From NCBI GenBank assembly GCA_033851265.1, contig JAWWOW010000007.1, positions 194,262 through 258,261 on the forward strand: a stretch of DNA of 64,000 nucleotides, given 5' to 3'. The notes beneath the pieces were generated by a model. The model saw only the letters and a list, made by a program, of their open reading frames with translations. It was not told where the DNA came from and did not search any database. Positions within the stretch are counted from its first letter, which is position 1, and each line of letters begins with the position of its first letter. A program made the translations under genes and the position numbers. The DNA comes from JAWWOW01 sp033851265. GTDB taxonomy: Bacteria; Actinomycetota; Actinomycetes; JAWWOW01. Shown here piece by piece: positions 50,779 to 61,745 of this stretch.

Positions 50779-52302
50779 ATGGATTCAAAGAGCGTCACCC
50801 CCGCGGTGTCGGTCACGGGTCTGTCGAAGACCTTCGGAACGACGCGCGTCCTGCGCGATGTCGCCTTGGAAATCGTTCCGGGGGAGATCCACGCCCTGGT
50901 CGGCGAGAACGGGTCGGGAAAGTCCACCGTCGTGAAGATCCTTTCGGGGTTCCATCTTCCTGACGACGGCTCAACCGTTCTGATCGACGGCACCGAGCTC
51001 GCCTTCGGCAGCTCGGCTGCGTCCAGCGCTGCCGGCTTGCGGTTCGTACACCAGGACCTCGGTCTGGTACTCGACCTCAGCACTGTCGACAACCTCGCAC
51101 TCGGCAACGGGTATCGGACGGGATTCGGCCAGCGCATCCGGTGGCGGGAAGAGATCCGAGGGGCCAAGCAGGCGCTGGACCAGCTCGGTTACACGGTGGA
51201 TATCACCCGACCCGTCGCGGAGTTGACGCCGAGCGAACGAACCGCGGTAGCCATCGCGCGAGCAGTAGCCGGAGGTGCGGGCGCAAAGTGCCTCGTCCTC
51301 GACGAACCGACCGTGAACTTGCCGGCTGCGGAGACGCAACGCTTGTTCGACCTGCTCCGCCGGCTGCGCGACACCGGTGTTGCGATTGTGTTCATCTCGC
51401 ATCACTTCGATGAGATCTTCGAGCTCGCCGACCGGGTGACGGTTCTTCGTGACGGGCAATGGGTCGCGACGGAGCCGATCGGCGCGCTGACCCACGACGG
51501 GCTGGTTGAACTCATGCTCGGCCGTCCCCTTGATATCGAGCATTCCGGTGAAGCGACGCATGAGATGGGTGAAGTCGTCCTCGACCTGAACGGCGTTTCC
51601 GGCGCTTCCGCGCGACGCGTCGATCTGGAGGTGCACGCGGGTGAGGTGGTCGGCGTTGCGGGGATCACTGGCTCCGGCCGCGAAGCGGTCGCGCGGATGG
51701 TCGCCGGCGGTCTTGACTTCCGGGGCGAGTTGACGCTGCTCGGCAAGCGGCTGAGTCCCAACCGCCCCGACCTTGCTTTCCGTTCGGGCTTGGCCTCCGT
51801 GCCCGCCGATCGACGGACTAATGCCGTGCTGCCTGGCCAGTCGATCCGCGAGAACTTGACCATCTCGCGGGTCTCTCCCTACGTCATCAAAGGCTTTCTA
51901 CGCCGCTCGCGCGAGACGTCTGACGTGATGACCCTGTTGCAGATGTTCGACGTTCGGCCCCGTAAGCCGGAGGCTGACATCGGTGCACTCTCGGGTGGCA
52001 ACCAGCAGAAGTGCATGATCGCCCGGGCGCTACGGCTCAATCCTCGAGTCCTCGTGCTCGACGAACCGACCCAAGGCGTCGACGTCGGCGCGCAGGCCGC
52101 GATCCACGCGCTGATCCTCGAGGCGGCCGCCGCGGGCACCGCGGTGCTCGTCTGCAGCTCCGTCAGTGAAGAGCTCGCCGAGATCTGCGACCGGGTTGTT
52201 GTGATGAGCGGCGGCACCTCAACCAAAGTCTTGCACCGTCCACTCAATCCCGATCAGATCACGGCAGCAACGCTGGCCGTGCGTGAGGAGCGTGCGAAGT
52301 AA
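50779..52302 (+). CDS. sugar-type ABC transporter ATP-binding protein (double NBD)
   Basis: CUT2-type ATPase of 507 aa with two fused domains. Domain 1: Walker A GENGSGKST (about 47-55), Walker B LVLDEPTVNLP, but the signature is LTPSERTAVAIARA rather than LSGGQ. Domain 2: altered Walker A GITGSGREAVA, good signature LSGGNQQKCMIARA and Walker B LVLDEPTQGVD. One complete and one altered ATP site is the normal arrangement in this family. It ends one base into the permease ATG (TAATG). Confidence 0.93.
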   Translation: MDSKSVTPAVSVTGLSKTFGTTRVLRDVALEIVPGEIHALVGENGSGKSTVVKILSGFHLPDDGSTVLIDGTELAFGSSAASSAAGLRFVHQDLGLVLDLSTVDNLALGNGYRTGFGQRIRWREEIRGAKQALDQLGYTVDITRPVAELTPSERTAVAIARAVAGGAGAKCLVLDEPTVNLPAAETQRLFDLLRRLRDTGVAIVFISHHFDEIFELADRVTVLRDGQWVATEPIGALTHDGLVELMLGRPLDIEHSGEATHEMGEVVLDLNGVSGASARRVDLEVHAGEVVGVAGITGSGREAVARMVAGGLDFRGELTLLGKRLSPNRPDLAFRSGLASVPADRRTNAVLPGQSIRENLTISRVSPYVIKGFLRRSRETSDVMTLLQMFDVRPRKPEADIGALSGGNQQKCMIARALRLNPRVLVLDEPTQGVDVGAQAAIHALILEAAAAGTAVLVCSSVSEELAEICDRVVVMSGGTSTKVLHRPLNPDQITAATLAVREERAK

Positions 52303-53312
52303 TGACCAGCTCATTGCGCACCGAGCCTGACCAGGCGACCCCGGACGAGGAGAAATCCCGTAGCGGGTGGCGGGGCCTTCCCACGCTGGGTGTTGAGCGG
52401 TTCAGCGGCCTCTACCTGATGGCGCTGCTGGTGCTGATCTACAGCTTCTGGATTCCGGACACCTTCCTGACAAGCACGACGATCCGTTCCATCGCATCCG
52501 ACCAGGCGATCATCGCGATCCTCGCTCTCGCACTGATCGTGCCGTTAGCAGCGGGCGCCTTCGACTTGTCCGTCGCAGCACAGCTCGGCTTTTCGGTGGC
52601 ACTCATCGCCTGGCTGCAGGGACACGGCTGGAATGCCGTGCTGTCCGTCGTCGTCACCGTGCTCACCGGCGCGGCAATCGGAGCGGTCAACGGGATGATC
52701 GTCACCCGTCTGCACGTGAGCTCGTTCATCGCCACGTTGGGTATGAGCAGCATCCTCCTCGCCGGAGCGTTCTGGATCACCAACGGCCGGACCATCGTCT
52801 CAGGGTTCTCGGCGCAATTCCTCGAGGCGGGGCGGAAGCAGCCGTTCGGGATTCCGCTGCCGGTCTTCTATCTGCTCGGCGTCGCACTCATCCTTTGGTA
52901 TGTCTTGGAGTACACCCCCATCGGTCGGTACTTCTATGCATCCGGGGCCAACCCCGTGGCCTCCCGACTCGCCGGGCTGCAGGTGGACCGCCTGATTTTC
53001 CAGTCGCTGGTCATCTCGGGCGGGCTCGCTGCACTCGCGGGTGTGATCCTCACGGCCAAGCTTGGTGTGGCAAGTCCCGATGTCGGTTCGCCCTACCTGC
53101 TTCCCGCGTTCTCCGCGGCGTTCCTCGGGTCGACGCAGATTCGACCGGGACGCGTCAATGTCCTGGGCACGCTGGTGGCGGTCTATCTGCTCGCCATCGG
53201 TGTCAAGGGGTTGGAGCTGGGTGGTTCGCCGCCGTACGTCGACGACCTCTTCAACGGCGTCGCGCTGATCACGGCAGTTGCCCTGGCCGCGCGCACCAGT
53301 CGTCGAACCTGA
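52302..53312 (+). CDS. sugar-type ABC transporter permease
   Basis: RbsC-like permease of 336 aa with eight or more hydrophobic segments and the family motifs LALALIVPLAAGAFDLSVAAQLGFS and NGMIVTRLHVSSFIATLGMSSILLAG. Also GRYFYASGANPVASRLAGLQVDR. It starts in TAATG with the ATPase stop. It completes a binding protein-ATPase-permease importer with one permease type. Confidence 0.93.
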   Translation: MTSSLRTEPDQATPDEEKSRSGWRGLPTLGVERFSGLYLMALLVLIYSFWIPDTFLTSTTIRSIASDQAIIAILALALIVPLAAGAFDLSVAAQLGFSVALIAWLQGHGWNAVLSVVVTVLTGAAIGAVNGMIVTRLHVSSFIATLGMSSILLAGAFWITNGRTIVSGFSAQFLEAGRKQPFGIPLPVFYLLGVALILWYVLEYTPIGRYFYASGANPVASRLAGLQVDRLIFQSLVISGGLAALAGVILTAKLGVASPDVGSPYLLPAFSAAFLGSTQIRPGRVNVLGTLVAVYLLAIGVKGLELGGSPPYVDDLFNGVALITAVALAARTSRRT

Positions 53313-53326
53313 TCACCGCGAACGTC

Positions 53327-53391
53327 TTGACAGTGGGTAGGGGCAGTGCGACTCTACTTTCTGGTTCGGAAACCGAGTTCGAAATCTCGAA
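53327..53391 (+). promoter_or_regulatory. promoter region and operator 3 before the amidohydrolase gene
   Basis: A TTGACA -35 (53327-53332) is followed at about 17 nt by a weak -10 (GACTCT, 53350-53355). The palindrome TTCGAAATCTCGAA (53378-53391) lies downstream, the best example of the TTCGA-N4-TCGAA family in this locus. It sits 30 nt before the start codon, so binding would block transcription of the amidohydrolase and isomerase genes. Confidence 0.6.
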
Positions 53392-53421
53392 TAGCCTCCC
53401 CGGGACCTAGGAGTGAATCGC

Positions 53422-54747
53422 ATGGCACAGACCTACATCAGGAACGCACGTGTCATCGACGGCACGGGGGCTGACCCCTACTCCGGGGACGTCATCATCG
53501 ATGAGAACCGCATCAGCAAGATCGTCAAAGACGGCAGTTTCTCGCCGCAGCCCGGATCTACCGTTGTCGACGCCGGCGGCGCCACCCTGATGCCGGGTCT
53601 GATCGAGGCGCACGCCCACCCGAGCTTCACTGGTGCCACCGCCCTCGACGGTATGGGGATCATCCCGCCGGAAGAGCACACCCTGATCACTGCGCGCCAG
53701 ACTCGGCTGCTCTTCGATCAGGGCTTCACCAGCCTCTGTTGCGCAGCGTCTGCCAAGGCACGCCTTGACCTCGTCGTCCGTAACGCGATCAATGCCGGCG
53801 AAATGGTCGGCCCGCGGATGCTCGTCGCCTCACCGGAGATGACGGTCACCGGCGGCGTGGGCGACGTACGGCTGTCGCATCTCGACCGGCACTCCGTCGA
53901 GGTCATCTGCGACGGACCGGACGAGTTCCGCAAGACCTCGCGCTGGTACGCCCGTGAAGGTGTTGACACCCTGAAGATCGACATCTCCGGTGACGAGTTC
54001 GTGCCGTTCGCGAAGATGGGCATGACCACGATGAACGACGACGAGGTCGCCGCCGTTGTCGAGGTAGCCCGGTCGAGAAAACTGCGAGTGGCCGCGCACG
54101 CGCGAAACGCCGAGTCGGTCAAGATGTGCGTGCGCCACGGCGTCGAGCTCGTCTACCACGCCGACACCTGTGACTCCGAAGCGCTCGACATGCTCGAGGA
54201 GAACAAGGACAAGCACTTCGTGGTCCCTGCGATGGGCTTCGTCATCTCCACCGTCTATGACGCCGCCGAGTACGGCATCGGCCCGGAAGTTGTCACTGCG
54301 CTTGGCATGGATGTGCAGCTCGAGGCCGCTGTGATCAACATGAAGGAACTCAAGAGTCGCGGAGTCCGCGTCCTGCCGGGTGGCGACTACGGTGCGCTGG
54401 CCTGGAACCCGCTTGGCACGAACGCTCGCGACCTCGAGCATTTCGTGAAGTTCCTTGACTTCACTCCGATGGAGACCATCGTTGCCGCCACGAAGCTCGG
54501 TGGCGAGATCATGATGATGGACGACCTCGGGTGCATCAAGGAAGGCTTCCTCGCCGACTTGCTCATCGTGGACGGCGACCCGCTGCAGGACATCTCCATC
54601 CTTCAGAACGCTGACAACTTGCTCGCCATCATGAAGGACGGCGTGCTCCACAAGGACGAGACCAGTCGTCGCGTGCCGGCTTCCGAACCAGTCTTGCCTG
54701 GCGCCGTCGGTGGGGCAGACGAGGACCTAGTCAAAATCGACAACTGA
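53422..54747 (+). CDS. metal-dependent amidohydrolase (imidazolonepropionase/prolidase-like)
   Basis: TIM-barrel hydrolase of 441 aa. The N-terminal beta sandwich has IRNARVIDGTGADPYSGDV. Metal ligands are visible: H64 and H66 in EAHAHP, probable carboxylated K185 in TLKIDISGDEF, H226 in VAAHARNAE, H246 in LVYHADTCD and D322 in GGDYGALAW. This is the complete set of a binuclear site. It would open a cyclic amide, lactone or other ring or cleave a peptide-like bond. ATG 53422 is preferred because AGGAG (53409-53413) is eight bases upstream and the GTG at 53413 overlaps that site. Confidence 0.88.
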   Translation: MAQTYIRNARVIDGTGADPYSGDVIIDENRISKIVKDGSFSPQPGSTVVDAGGATLMPGLIEAHAHPSFTGATALDGMGIIPPEEHTLITARQTRLLFDQGFTSLCCAASAKARLDLVVRNAINAGEMVGPRMLVASPEMTVTGGVGDVRLSHLDRHSVEVICDGPDEFRKTSRWYAREGVDTLKIDISGDEFVPFAKMGMTTMNDDEVAAVVEVARSRKLRVAAHARNAESVKMCVRHGVELVYHADTCDSEALDMLEENKDKHFVVPAMGFVISTVYDAAEYGIGPEVVTALGMDVQLEAAVINMKELKSRGVRVLPGGDYGALAWNPLGTNARDLEHFVKFLDFTPMETIVAATKLGGEIMMMDDLGCIKEGFLADLLIVDGDPLQDISILQNADNLLAIMKDGVLHKDETSRRVPASEPVLPGAVGGADEDLVKIDN

Positions 54748-54811
54748 GTCTCTTCGACGAGGTCGTGACGCAAGCGGCCGAGGCGATTGAGACACCGCCG
54801 CACAAGGGAGA

Positions 54812-55693
54812 ATGATGCTCAACATCAATGGCTCGGAGCAGATGCTCATCCTCGCCAACATGACATCGCTAAATGCTTCGTCCTTTCGCGAGCGCGTCGA
54901 AGTCGCGGCAGCAGCCGGCTTCGACGCATTGGGGATCAGTCTCCCGACGTTTCAACAGGTCTCATCGTCGGAGATGAGCGGCCCGGAGATGAAAGCCGTC
55001 CTCGACGCCAACGGAGTTCGGATCGTGGAACTCGAGGCAGTCTTCGGAATGGCGGTCCCTGCGGCTGCCACTGGCGTGCCGTTCGGCGGCGGTCTCGTCT
55101 ACACCACGGCGGACGACCTCAAGGAATTCTGGGCTATTGCCGAACTCTTCGAAGCGCGACACATCCAAGCGGTTGGCGCCTTCGACACCGACGAACTCGA
55201 GCCTGACGTTGTCGAGCGATTTGCGGGACTGTGCGACCAGGCAGCTCAGGTGGGCTTGAAGGTCGCACTCGAGTTCGTCCCGACGACGAACATCCCTGAT
55301 GCAGGCGTTGCCACCCGGATTGTTCGTGAGGCCGGCCGCCCCAACAGTGGCTTGTGCGTCGACAGCTGGCACCACACTCGGGGAGCCAACGACCTGGATT
55401 TGATCCGCGCTATCCCAGCGGAGCACGTCGTGATGATCCAGCTCGACGACGGTCCGGCCAAACCTGTCGATCCCAACTTCCTGAACGAGACCCTTCATTA
55501 CCGGCAGATCCCCGGCGACGGTGAGTTCGACCTCGACGGATTCCTGGGTGCCCTCTATGCAAGCGGCAGTAGCGCACCCATTTCCCTCGAAGTCATCTCC
55601 GACGCACTCGCCGAACTCGATCCTCAAGACGGCGCGCATCGCCTTGCGAAGGGGACGAGCATGGTGGTGGAAGGAGTCCGGCAAAAAGGCTAG
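54812..55693 (+). CDS. sugar phosphate isomerase/epimerase-like TIM-barrel protein
   Basis: AP-endonuclease-2-type TIM barrel of 293 aa: AAAAGFDALGISLPTFQQ, then KVALEFVPTTNIPD (metal Glu), LCVDSWHHTRGANDLD (Asp and His ligands), and VVMIQLDDGPAKP. The family includes xylose-isomerase-like epimerases, hydroxypyruvate isomerase and inosose dehydratase. It follows the amidohydrolase by 64 nt and is probably cotranscribed. ATG 54812 follows AAGGGAGA; a second ATG is directly after it. Confidence 0.88.
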   Translation: MMLNINGSEQMLILANMTSLNASSFRERVEVAAAAGFDALGISLPTFQQVSSSEMSGPEMKAVLDANGVRIVELEAVFGMAVPAAATGVPFGGGLVYTTADDLKEFWAIAELFEARHIQAVGAFDTDELEPDVVERFAGLCDQAAQVGLKVALEFVPTTNIPDAGVATRIVREAGRPNSGLCVDSWHHTRGANDLDLIRAIPAEHVVMIQLDDGPAKPVDPNFLNETLHYRQIPGDGEFDLDGFLGALYASGSSAPISLEVISDALAELDPQDGAHRLAKGTSMVVEGVRQKG

Positions 55694-55796
55694 ACGTAGG
55701 CCGCCGTGTCCGGACTTCGCGAGGCGCGCTGCGACATCCATCCGACTTCCTGCGAGAAGCCAAGGCAGCGCCAGCCAGCCTTGTCAAGGAGCGCCT

Positions 55797-57773
<1,977 letters not shown>

Positions 57774-57781
57774 GGACATCC

Positions 57782-58795
57782 ATGACCGCCACTGAAGACG
57801 TCGTCCACAAGGGTCTGCTGGAGCTCATGCACCACGAGTTGCCGGATGCGCAAGACATTCGTATCGAGGACCTGCGCAGGATCTCGGAAGGCTTGTCCCG
57901 CGAGAACTGGATATTTGAGGGCGAGTGGAACCAGGGTGGCGATGCGGTGCGGCTGCCACTGATCCTGCGCCGCGACCCGGAAGGAAGCCTGCTCGAAACG
58001 GATCGCCGGACCGAGTTCGACGTCCTCAAGCCGCTCGAAAGCTCATCGTTGCCAACGCCCCGTGTGCTGTGGCTTGACGAGGACGGCAAGTTTGTCGGGC
58101 GGCCGAGCATGGTCATGGTGCGTGAGGACGGCGAGTGCGACTGGTTTGTTCTCAACGGAAGCCGTTCATCCGACGTGCGGCTGGGTCTGGCCCGCGGGCT
58201 GGTGGGCCTGCTGGGACAGATCCATCTGGTCGATTGGCGCTCGCTCGGCCTGGACAGCGTGCTCACCGATCCCGGCCCGATGGCGTCCGTGGCCGAGGTG
58301 GAGCGGTGGGAGGGCGTACTCAGGGGAACGCAGCTCGAGCCACACCCCGAGATGGAACTCGCGATCAGCTGGCTCAAGGCGCGTGCGCCGAAGTCCCAAC
58401 GCACGGTCCTGGTGCACGGCGACTACAAGCCTGGCAATGCACTGCTGCAGGGCAACGACATCTCGGCCATGCTCGACTGGGAGCTCGCGCACCTGGGTGA
58501 CCCGCTCGAGGACTTGGGTTGGATCACTAATCCTTACCGTTCCCGAGAGCACCAGATCCCGGAGCTCTGGCAGCGCAAGCAGATCATCGAGCACTACGTC
58601 GCGGAGACCGGCTTCCAGGTCACTGAGTCGGAGCTGACGTGGTGGAACGTCTTCTCCTGTTACAAGCTCGCCACCATCATCCTTACCGGTATCTCGGTCT
58701 TCGTCGAAGGCAACTTCGACGTCATCTACCAGGCGCCGATGTCGCTGTACCGGGTGATGTTCGAGCTCATGGATGTCGCCGAGCAGGCTGACTAG
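57782..58795 (+). CDS. APH-fold kinase, 4-hydroxyacyl-CoA kinase-like (LvaA/ACAD10-N type)
   Basis: Aminoglycoside-phosphotransferase-fold kinase of 337 aa: ISEGLSRENWIF (nucleotide loop region), LRRDPEGSLLETDRRTEFDVLKPLE, Brenner motif VHGDYKPGN (catalytic Asp) and MLDWELAHLGDPLEDLGW (metal Asp). The LETDRRTEFDVLKAL pattern belongs to the branch that includes LvaA of levulinate catabolism and the kinase domain of ACAD10/11, not to drug-resistance enzymes. It starts eight bases after the ligase gene and is followed by a small helical protein, as lvaA is by lvaB. Confidence 0.85.
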   Translation: MTATEDVVHKGLLELMHHELPDAQDIRIEDLRRISEGLSRENWIFEGEWNQGGDAVRLPLILRRDPEGSLLETDRRTEFDVLKPLESSSLPTPRVLWLDEDGKFVGRPSMVMVREDGECDWFVLNGSRSSDVRLGLARGLVGLLGQIHLVDWRSLGLDSVLTDPGPMASVAEVERWEGVLRGTQLEPHPEMELAISWLKARAPKSQRTVLVHGDYKPGNALLQGNDISAMLDWELAHLGDPLEDLGWITNPYRSREHQIPELWQRKQIIEHYVAETGFQVTESELTWWNVFSCYKLATIILTGISVFVEGNFDVIYQAPMSLYRVMFELMDVAEQAD

Positions 58796-58807
58796 AGGGG
58801 TGTTGTT

Positions 58808-59266
58808 GTGCGACCTGGCATGACGGATCAGCTATCCGGAATTCGACGGATCCTCGACGAGATCATCGCGCCGGAGCTACGCGAGGGATATCCATCGCAA
58901 GTGCTCCGCGGCATCGTCAAGAACCTCGCGATGCTCGAAGGCGCGTGGGTCCACATTCTGCCGTTCCTGGAGTGGGACACCACCGGCACCGCAGCGTTGC
59001 TCGAAGACGCTGGGCCACATGTCGATGACGATCTGGGGCAGCGCATCACGGATGCCGTGAAGCAGGAGCTCCCCTCGAGCTCGCTGGAGGACCTCGAGCG
59101 ACGCAACTCCGAGTTGCGGGGGTTGTTGGCCGAGGCGATCCACCAACTAGCGCCGCAGACGGACGCCGCTGCACTCCAGCAACGAATCAAGGAGCATCTC
59201 GTCGAGCGCACGCGGCGCTACCCGTTCCGGATGGCCATTGCTGCTCCCACGAGCGCGAAGGCCTAG
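58808..59266 (+). CDS. small helical protein, possible LvaB-like kinase partner
   Basis: Protein of 152 aa, predicted almost fully alpha-helical (RRILDEIIAPELREG, then QVLRGIVKNLAMLEGAW, and later ELRGLLAEAIHQLA). No catalytic motif is visible. In levulinate catabolism the kinase LvaA needs a small helical protein, LvaB, encoded directly downstream; the order, spacing (12 nt) and helix layout here are similar. The assignment is by context and pattern only. An in-frame ATG at 58820 is an alternative to GTG 58808. Confidence 0.65.
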   Translation: MRPGMTDQLSGIRRILDEIIAPELREGYPSQVLRGIVKNLAMLEGAWVHILPFLEWDTTGTAALLEDAGPHVDDDLGQRITDAVKQELPSSSLEDLERRNSELRGLLAEAIHQLAPQTDAAALQQRIKEHLVERTRRYPFRMAIAAPTSAKA

Positions 59267-59277
59267 GAACCAACTCA

Positions 59278-60414
59278 ATGCTGACACCGATGGACGACAC
59301 GCTGTGGCACCAGTTGCCGACAACGTTCGACCATGTGCACACCAGTGACCCGCGCTTCTATGACCGCTACTGGTTCGCGATCTATGAACCCGCCGGCCTT
59401 GGGGCCGTCCAACTCACCATGGGTGTCTACAACAACATGGATGTCATGGATGCCGGCTTCGCCGTCGTACACGCCGGCCGGCAGCACAACCTGCGTGTGT
59501 CTCGCTCGCTGCGGCCCACATTCCTTCCGGTTTGTGGCCCTGTCCAGGTCGACGTCGTACGCCCATTGGAGAGCTTCGAGCTAACCGTCAGCGCCGGAGC
59601 GCACCCGGTCCATGGACAACTGCGGTGGGATGCCGCTCTCCCCGTCGAAGAGGAGGACCTGCACTTCGAGCGACTCAGAGGTCGAGTGCGGCAGCACTAC
59701 GCCCGCTTCAACCAGGTGGGATCAGTCTCCGGGTGGCTCGACATCGAAGGTGAGCGAGTCGACGTCGACAACTGGTGGGCCTGCCGGGACCACTCCTGGG
59801 GTGTGCGACCACGCATGGGAGTCCGCGAACCTGTCACGGGTCCCAAGCCCGCATTGCAGGAACGCGGCTACATCATGATGTTTCTGTTCTTCTCCACGCC
59901 GGAGCTCGCCGGGCACGTCAACATCTCCGAGCGGGGCGACGAGCGCGAATATGCCACCGCCACCTTGCGCGACACACGCTCCGGGCAGCCTGTTGACCTC
60001 GATGTTGCCGACGTCACCTTCCGGCTCGAGCTGTTTCCCGACACTCGTCGGTTCCAGACGATCCATCTCGACGTCACGCTCGAGGATGGCCAGGTGCTGC
60101 AACTGGAATGCGCTGCGCTGGGGTCCTCGATCGCCATGCCCGGACTCGGTTACAGCGGGGGATTCCGTGACGGCAAGGGCCTCGGAGTGTGGCGCGGCGA
60201 ACATCATGAGGAATTCGAAACGTGGGATGTCTCTCACCCCGCCGATGTTGTCTACGAGGACGGCGCCGTCCGTCGTCCTTGGCACCGCATCCAGCCCGTG
60301 AACGTGCGCGTAGGCGGCGGGCCGTTCGACAGCCAGGGGACGGGCAGCATGACGGCAGTGCCGAGCGGGCACCTGCCGCAGTACGGGCTCCCGGCGGATG
60401 TGGCATCGCAATGA
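59278..60414 (+). CDS. CrtC/AttH-like (lipocalin-fold) protein, function unknown
   Basis: Protein of 378 aa, soluble and beta-rich. The phrase WWACRDHSWGVRP in the middle is the pattern seen in AttH/CrtC-type double-lipocalin proteins and related DUF families common in actinobacterial degradation clusters. It has no signal peptide or membrane segment. It begins 11 nt after the small helical protein and 24 nt precede the CoA-transferase, so it belongs to the same operon. It may bind or hydrate a hydrophobic terpenoid-like substrate (inference). Confidence 0.6.
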   Translation: MLTPMDDTLWHQLPTTFDHVHTSDPRFYDRYWFAIYEPAGLGAVQLTMGVYNNMDVMDAGFAVVHAGRQHNLRVSRSLRPTFLPVCGPVQVDVVRPLESFELTVSAGAHPVHGQLRWDAALPVEEEDLHFERLRGRVRQHYARFNQVGSVSGWLDIEGERVDVDNWWACRDHSWGVRPRMGVREPVTGPKPALQERGYIMMFLFFSTPELAGHVNISERGDEREYATATLRDTRSGQPVDLDVADVTFRLELFPDTRRFQTIHLDVTLEDGQVLQLECAALGSSIAMPGLGYSGGFRDGKGLGVWRGEHHEEFETWDVSHPADVVYEDGAVRRPWHRIQPVNVRVGGGPFDSQGTGSMTAVPSGHLPQYGLPADVASQ

Positions 60415-60438
60415 CAGAGTCGGCGGAGCGGTAACACG

Positions 60439-61695
60439 ATGGACGAAAATTCGCCGCTTCGCGAGTGCATACGCCGAATCCCGGCGGGTTCATCCATCCT
60501 GCTGCCGCCGACCTGTGCGACGCCGCTCGGGATCGAGGATGCACTCGCTCTCGAGTCGGAGCGACTTGATGGCAGCCGGGTGTGGAGTGGCTTGCTGCTC
60601 GGCAAGTACCCCTTCGTCGACGAGCCGCACCGGGGACGGCTCCGTTATGGCACCTGGCACGTCGCGCGCCAGATCAGCGGGCTCGCTGAAGCAGGTCTCA
60701 TCGACTCCTACCCGCTGCGGGCCTCGCAGGTCATCAACTTCATTCGCCGCATCCGTGCTGACGACGTCGTTGTTGTGCAGGTTGCACCACCTGACGCCGA
60801 CGGTTACTGCAGCCTCGGTGTCTCCGGCAGCTATGTGTACGCCGCGGCACGGTCGGCGAGCATGCTCATCGCCCACGTCAACCCCGCCATGCCGAATGTC
60901 CCAGGTCCGTGCCGCATCAAGTTGGACGATGCCGCCTTCGTTGTTACACACGAGCAGGAAGTCAGGGAACACACGGGTGCGCCCTGCGACGAGATCTCGT
61001 CCCGGATCGCAGCGCGGATCGAACCGTTGATTGTCGACGGTGCAACGCTGCAGGTCGGATTCGGCGCCGTTCCCGAGGCCGTGCTCGTGGCGTTGCGTGA
61101 GTCCGGCCGTCGCAACCTTGGGATCTGGGGCATGGTCACGGACGGAGTCGTGACGCTTGACGACGCCGGCATGTTGCGTGATGGTCCTGGGCCCGCCGTG
61201 CGCACGCACGACGTCATGGGCACGCGGCGTGTCTTCGAGTGGCTCCACAACAACGATCGAGTCGAGCTCGTCGACTACGACGTTTGCGCGAACGTCGGTG
61301 AGATCGCGCAAGTGCCCGGCTTCGTCTCGATCAACTCCGCGATCGAGATCGATCTCGAAGGCAACGTGAACGCCGAGGTTCTGGCCGGCCAACAGATCAG
61401 CGGGGTCGGGGGAGGACCGGACTTCGCCGACGGTGCCCGCCGCTCAGATGGCGGAGTGTGCGTTGTCGCGCTTCCGTCGACAGCTCGTGACGGTGAGTTC
61501 TCCCGGATTGTGCCGCGACTAGAAGGCGTGCCGCACAGTTTGCCGCGCACGACTGTCCAGTACGTCGTGACCGAGCACGGAGCGACCGACCTCTCGATGC
61601 TGAGCATCGACGCGCGCGCCGAGGCACTCATCGCCCTGGCAGCCCCGCAATTCAGGGACTCCCTCTGGACGGCTCGCAGTGAGGCTCTCCAATGA
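60439..61695 (+). CDS. acetyl-CoA hydrolase/transferase-type CoA-transferase (class I)
   Basis: CoA-transferase of 418 aa of the 4-hydroxybutyrate CoA-transferase family: NFIRRIRADDVVVVQVAPPDADGYCSLGVS, then QVGFGAVPEAVLVAL, and FVSINSAIEIDLEGNVNAEVLAGQQISGVGG, where the catalytic Glu is expected. TTVQYVVTEHGATDLSML closes the core. It moves CoA between small acids such as acetate, propionate or 4-hydroxyacids. Together with the APH-like kinase it fits CoA-dependent handling of hydroxy acids. Confidence 0.9.
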   Translation: MDENSPLRECIRRIPAGSSILLPPTCATPLGIEDALALESERLDGSRVWSGLLLGKYPFVDEPHRGRLRYGTWHVARQISGLAEAGLIDSYPLRASQVINFIRRIRADDVVVVQVAPPDADGYCSLGVSGSYVYAAARSASMLIAHVNPAMPNVPGPCRIKLDDAAFVVTHEQEVREHTGAPCDEISSRIAARIEPLIVDGATLQVGFGAVPEAVLVALRESGRRNLGIWGMVTDGVVTLDDAGMLRDGPGPAVRTHDVMGTRRVFEWLHNNDRVELVDYDVCANVGEIAQVPGFVSINSAIEIDLEGNVNAEVLAGQQISGVGGGPDFADGARRSDGGVCVVALPSTARDGEFSRIVPRLEGVPHSLPRTTVQYVVTEHGATDLSMLSIDARAEALIALAAPQFRDSLWTARSEALQ

Positions 61696-61745
61696 CCGCG
61701 ACCCGATCAGTGTTTTCCTGCCAGAGCTGCATCCGGAAGAGAAGC

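Noticed and set aside
57782..58795. Aminoglycoside resistance gene
   Set aside because: The APH fold is present, but the motif pattern and the neighbours (acyl-CoA ligase, small helical protein, CoA-transferase) match hydroxyacyl-CoA kinases rather than drug-modifying enzymes.
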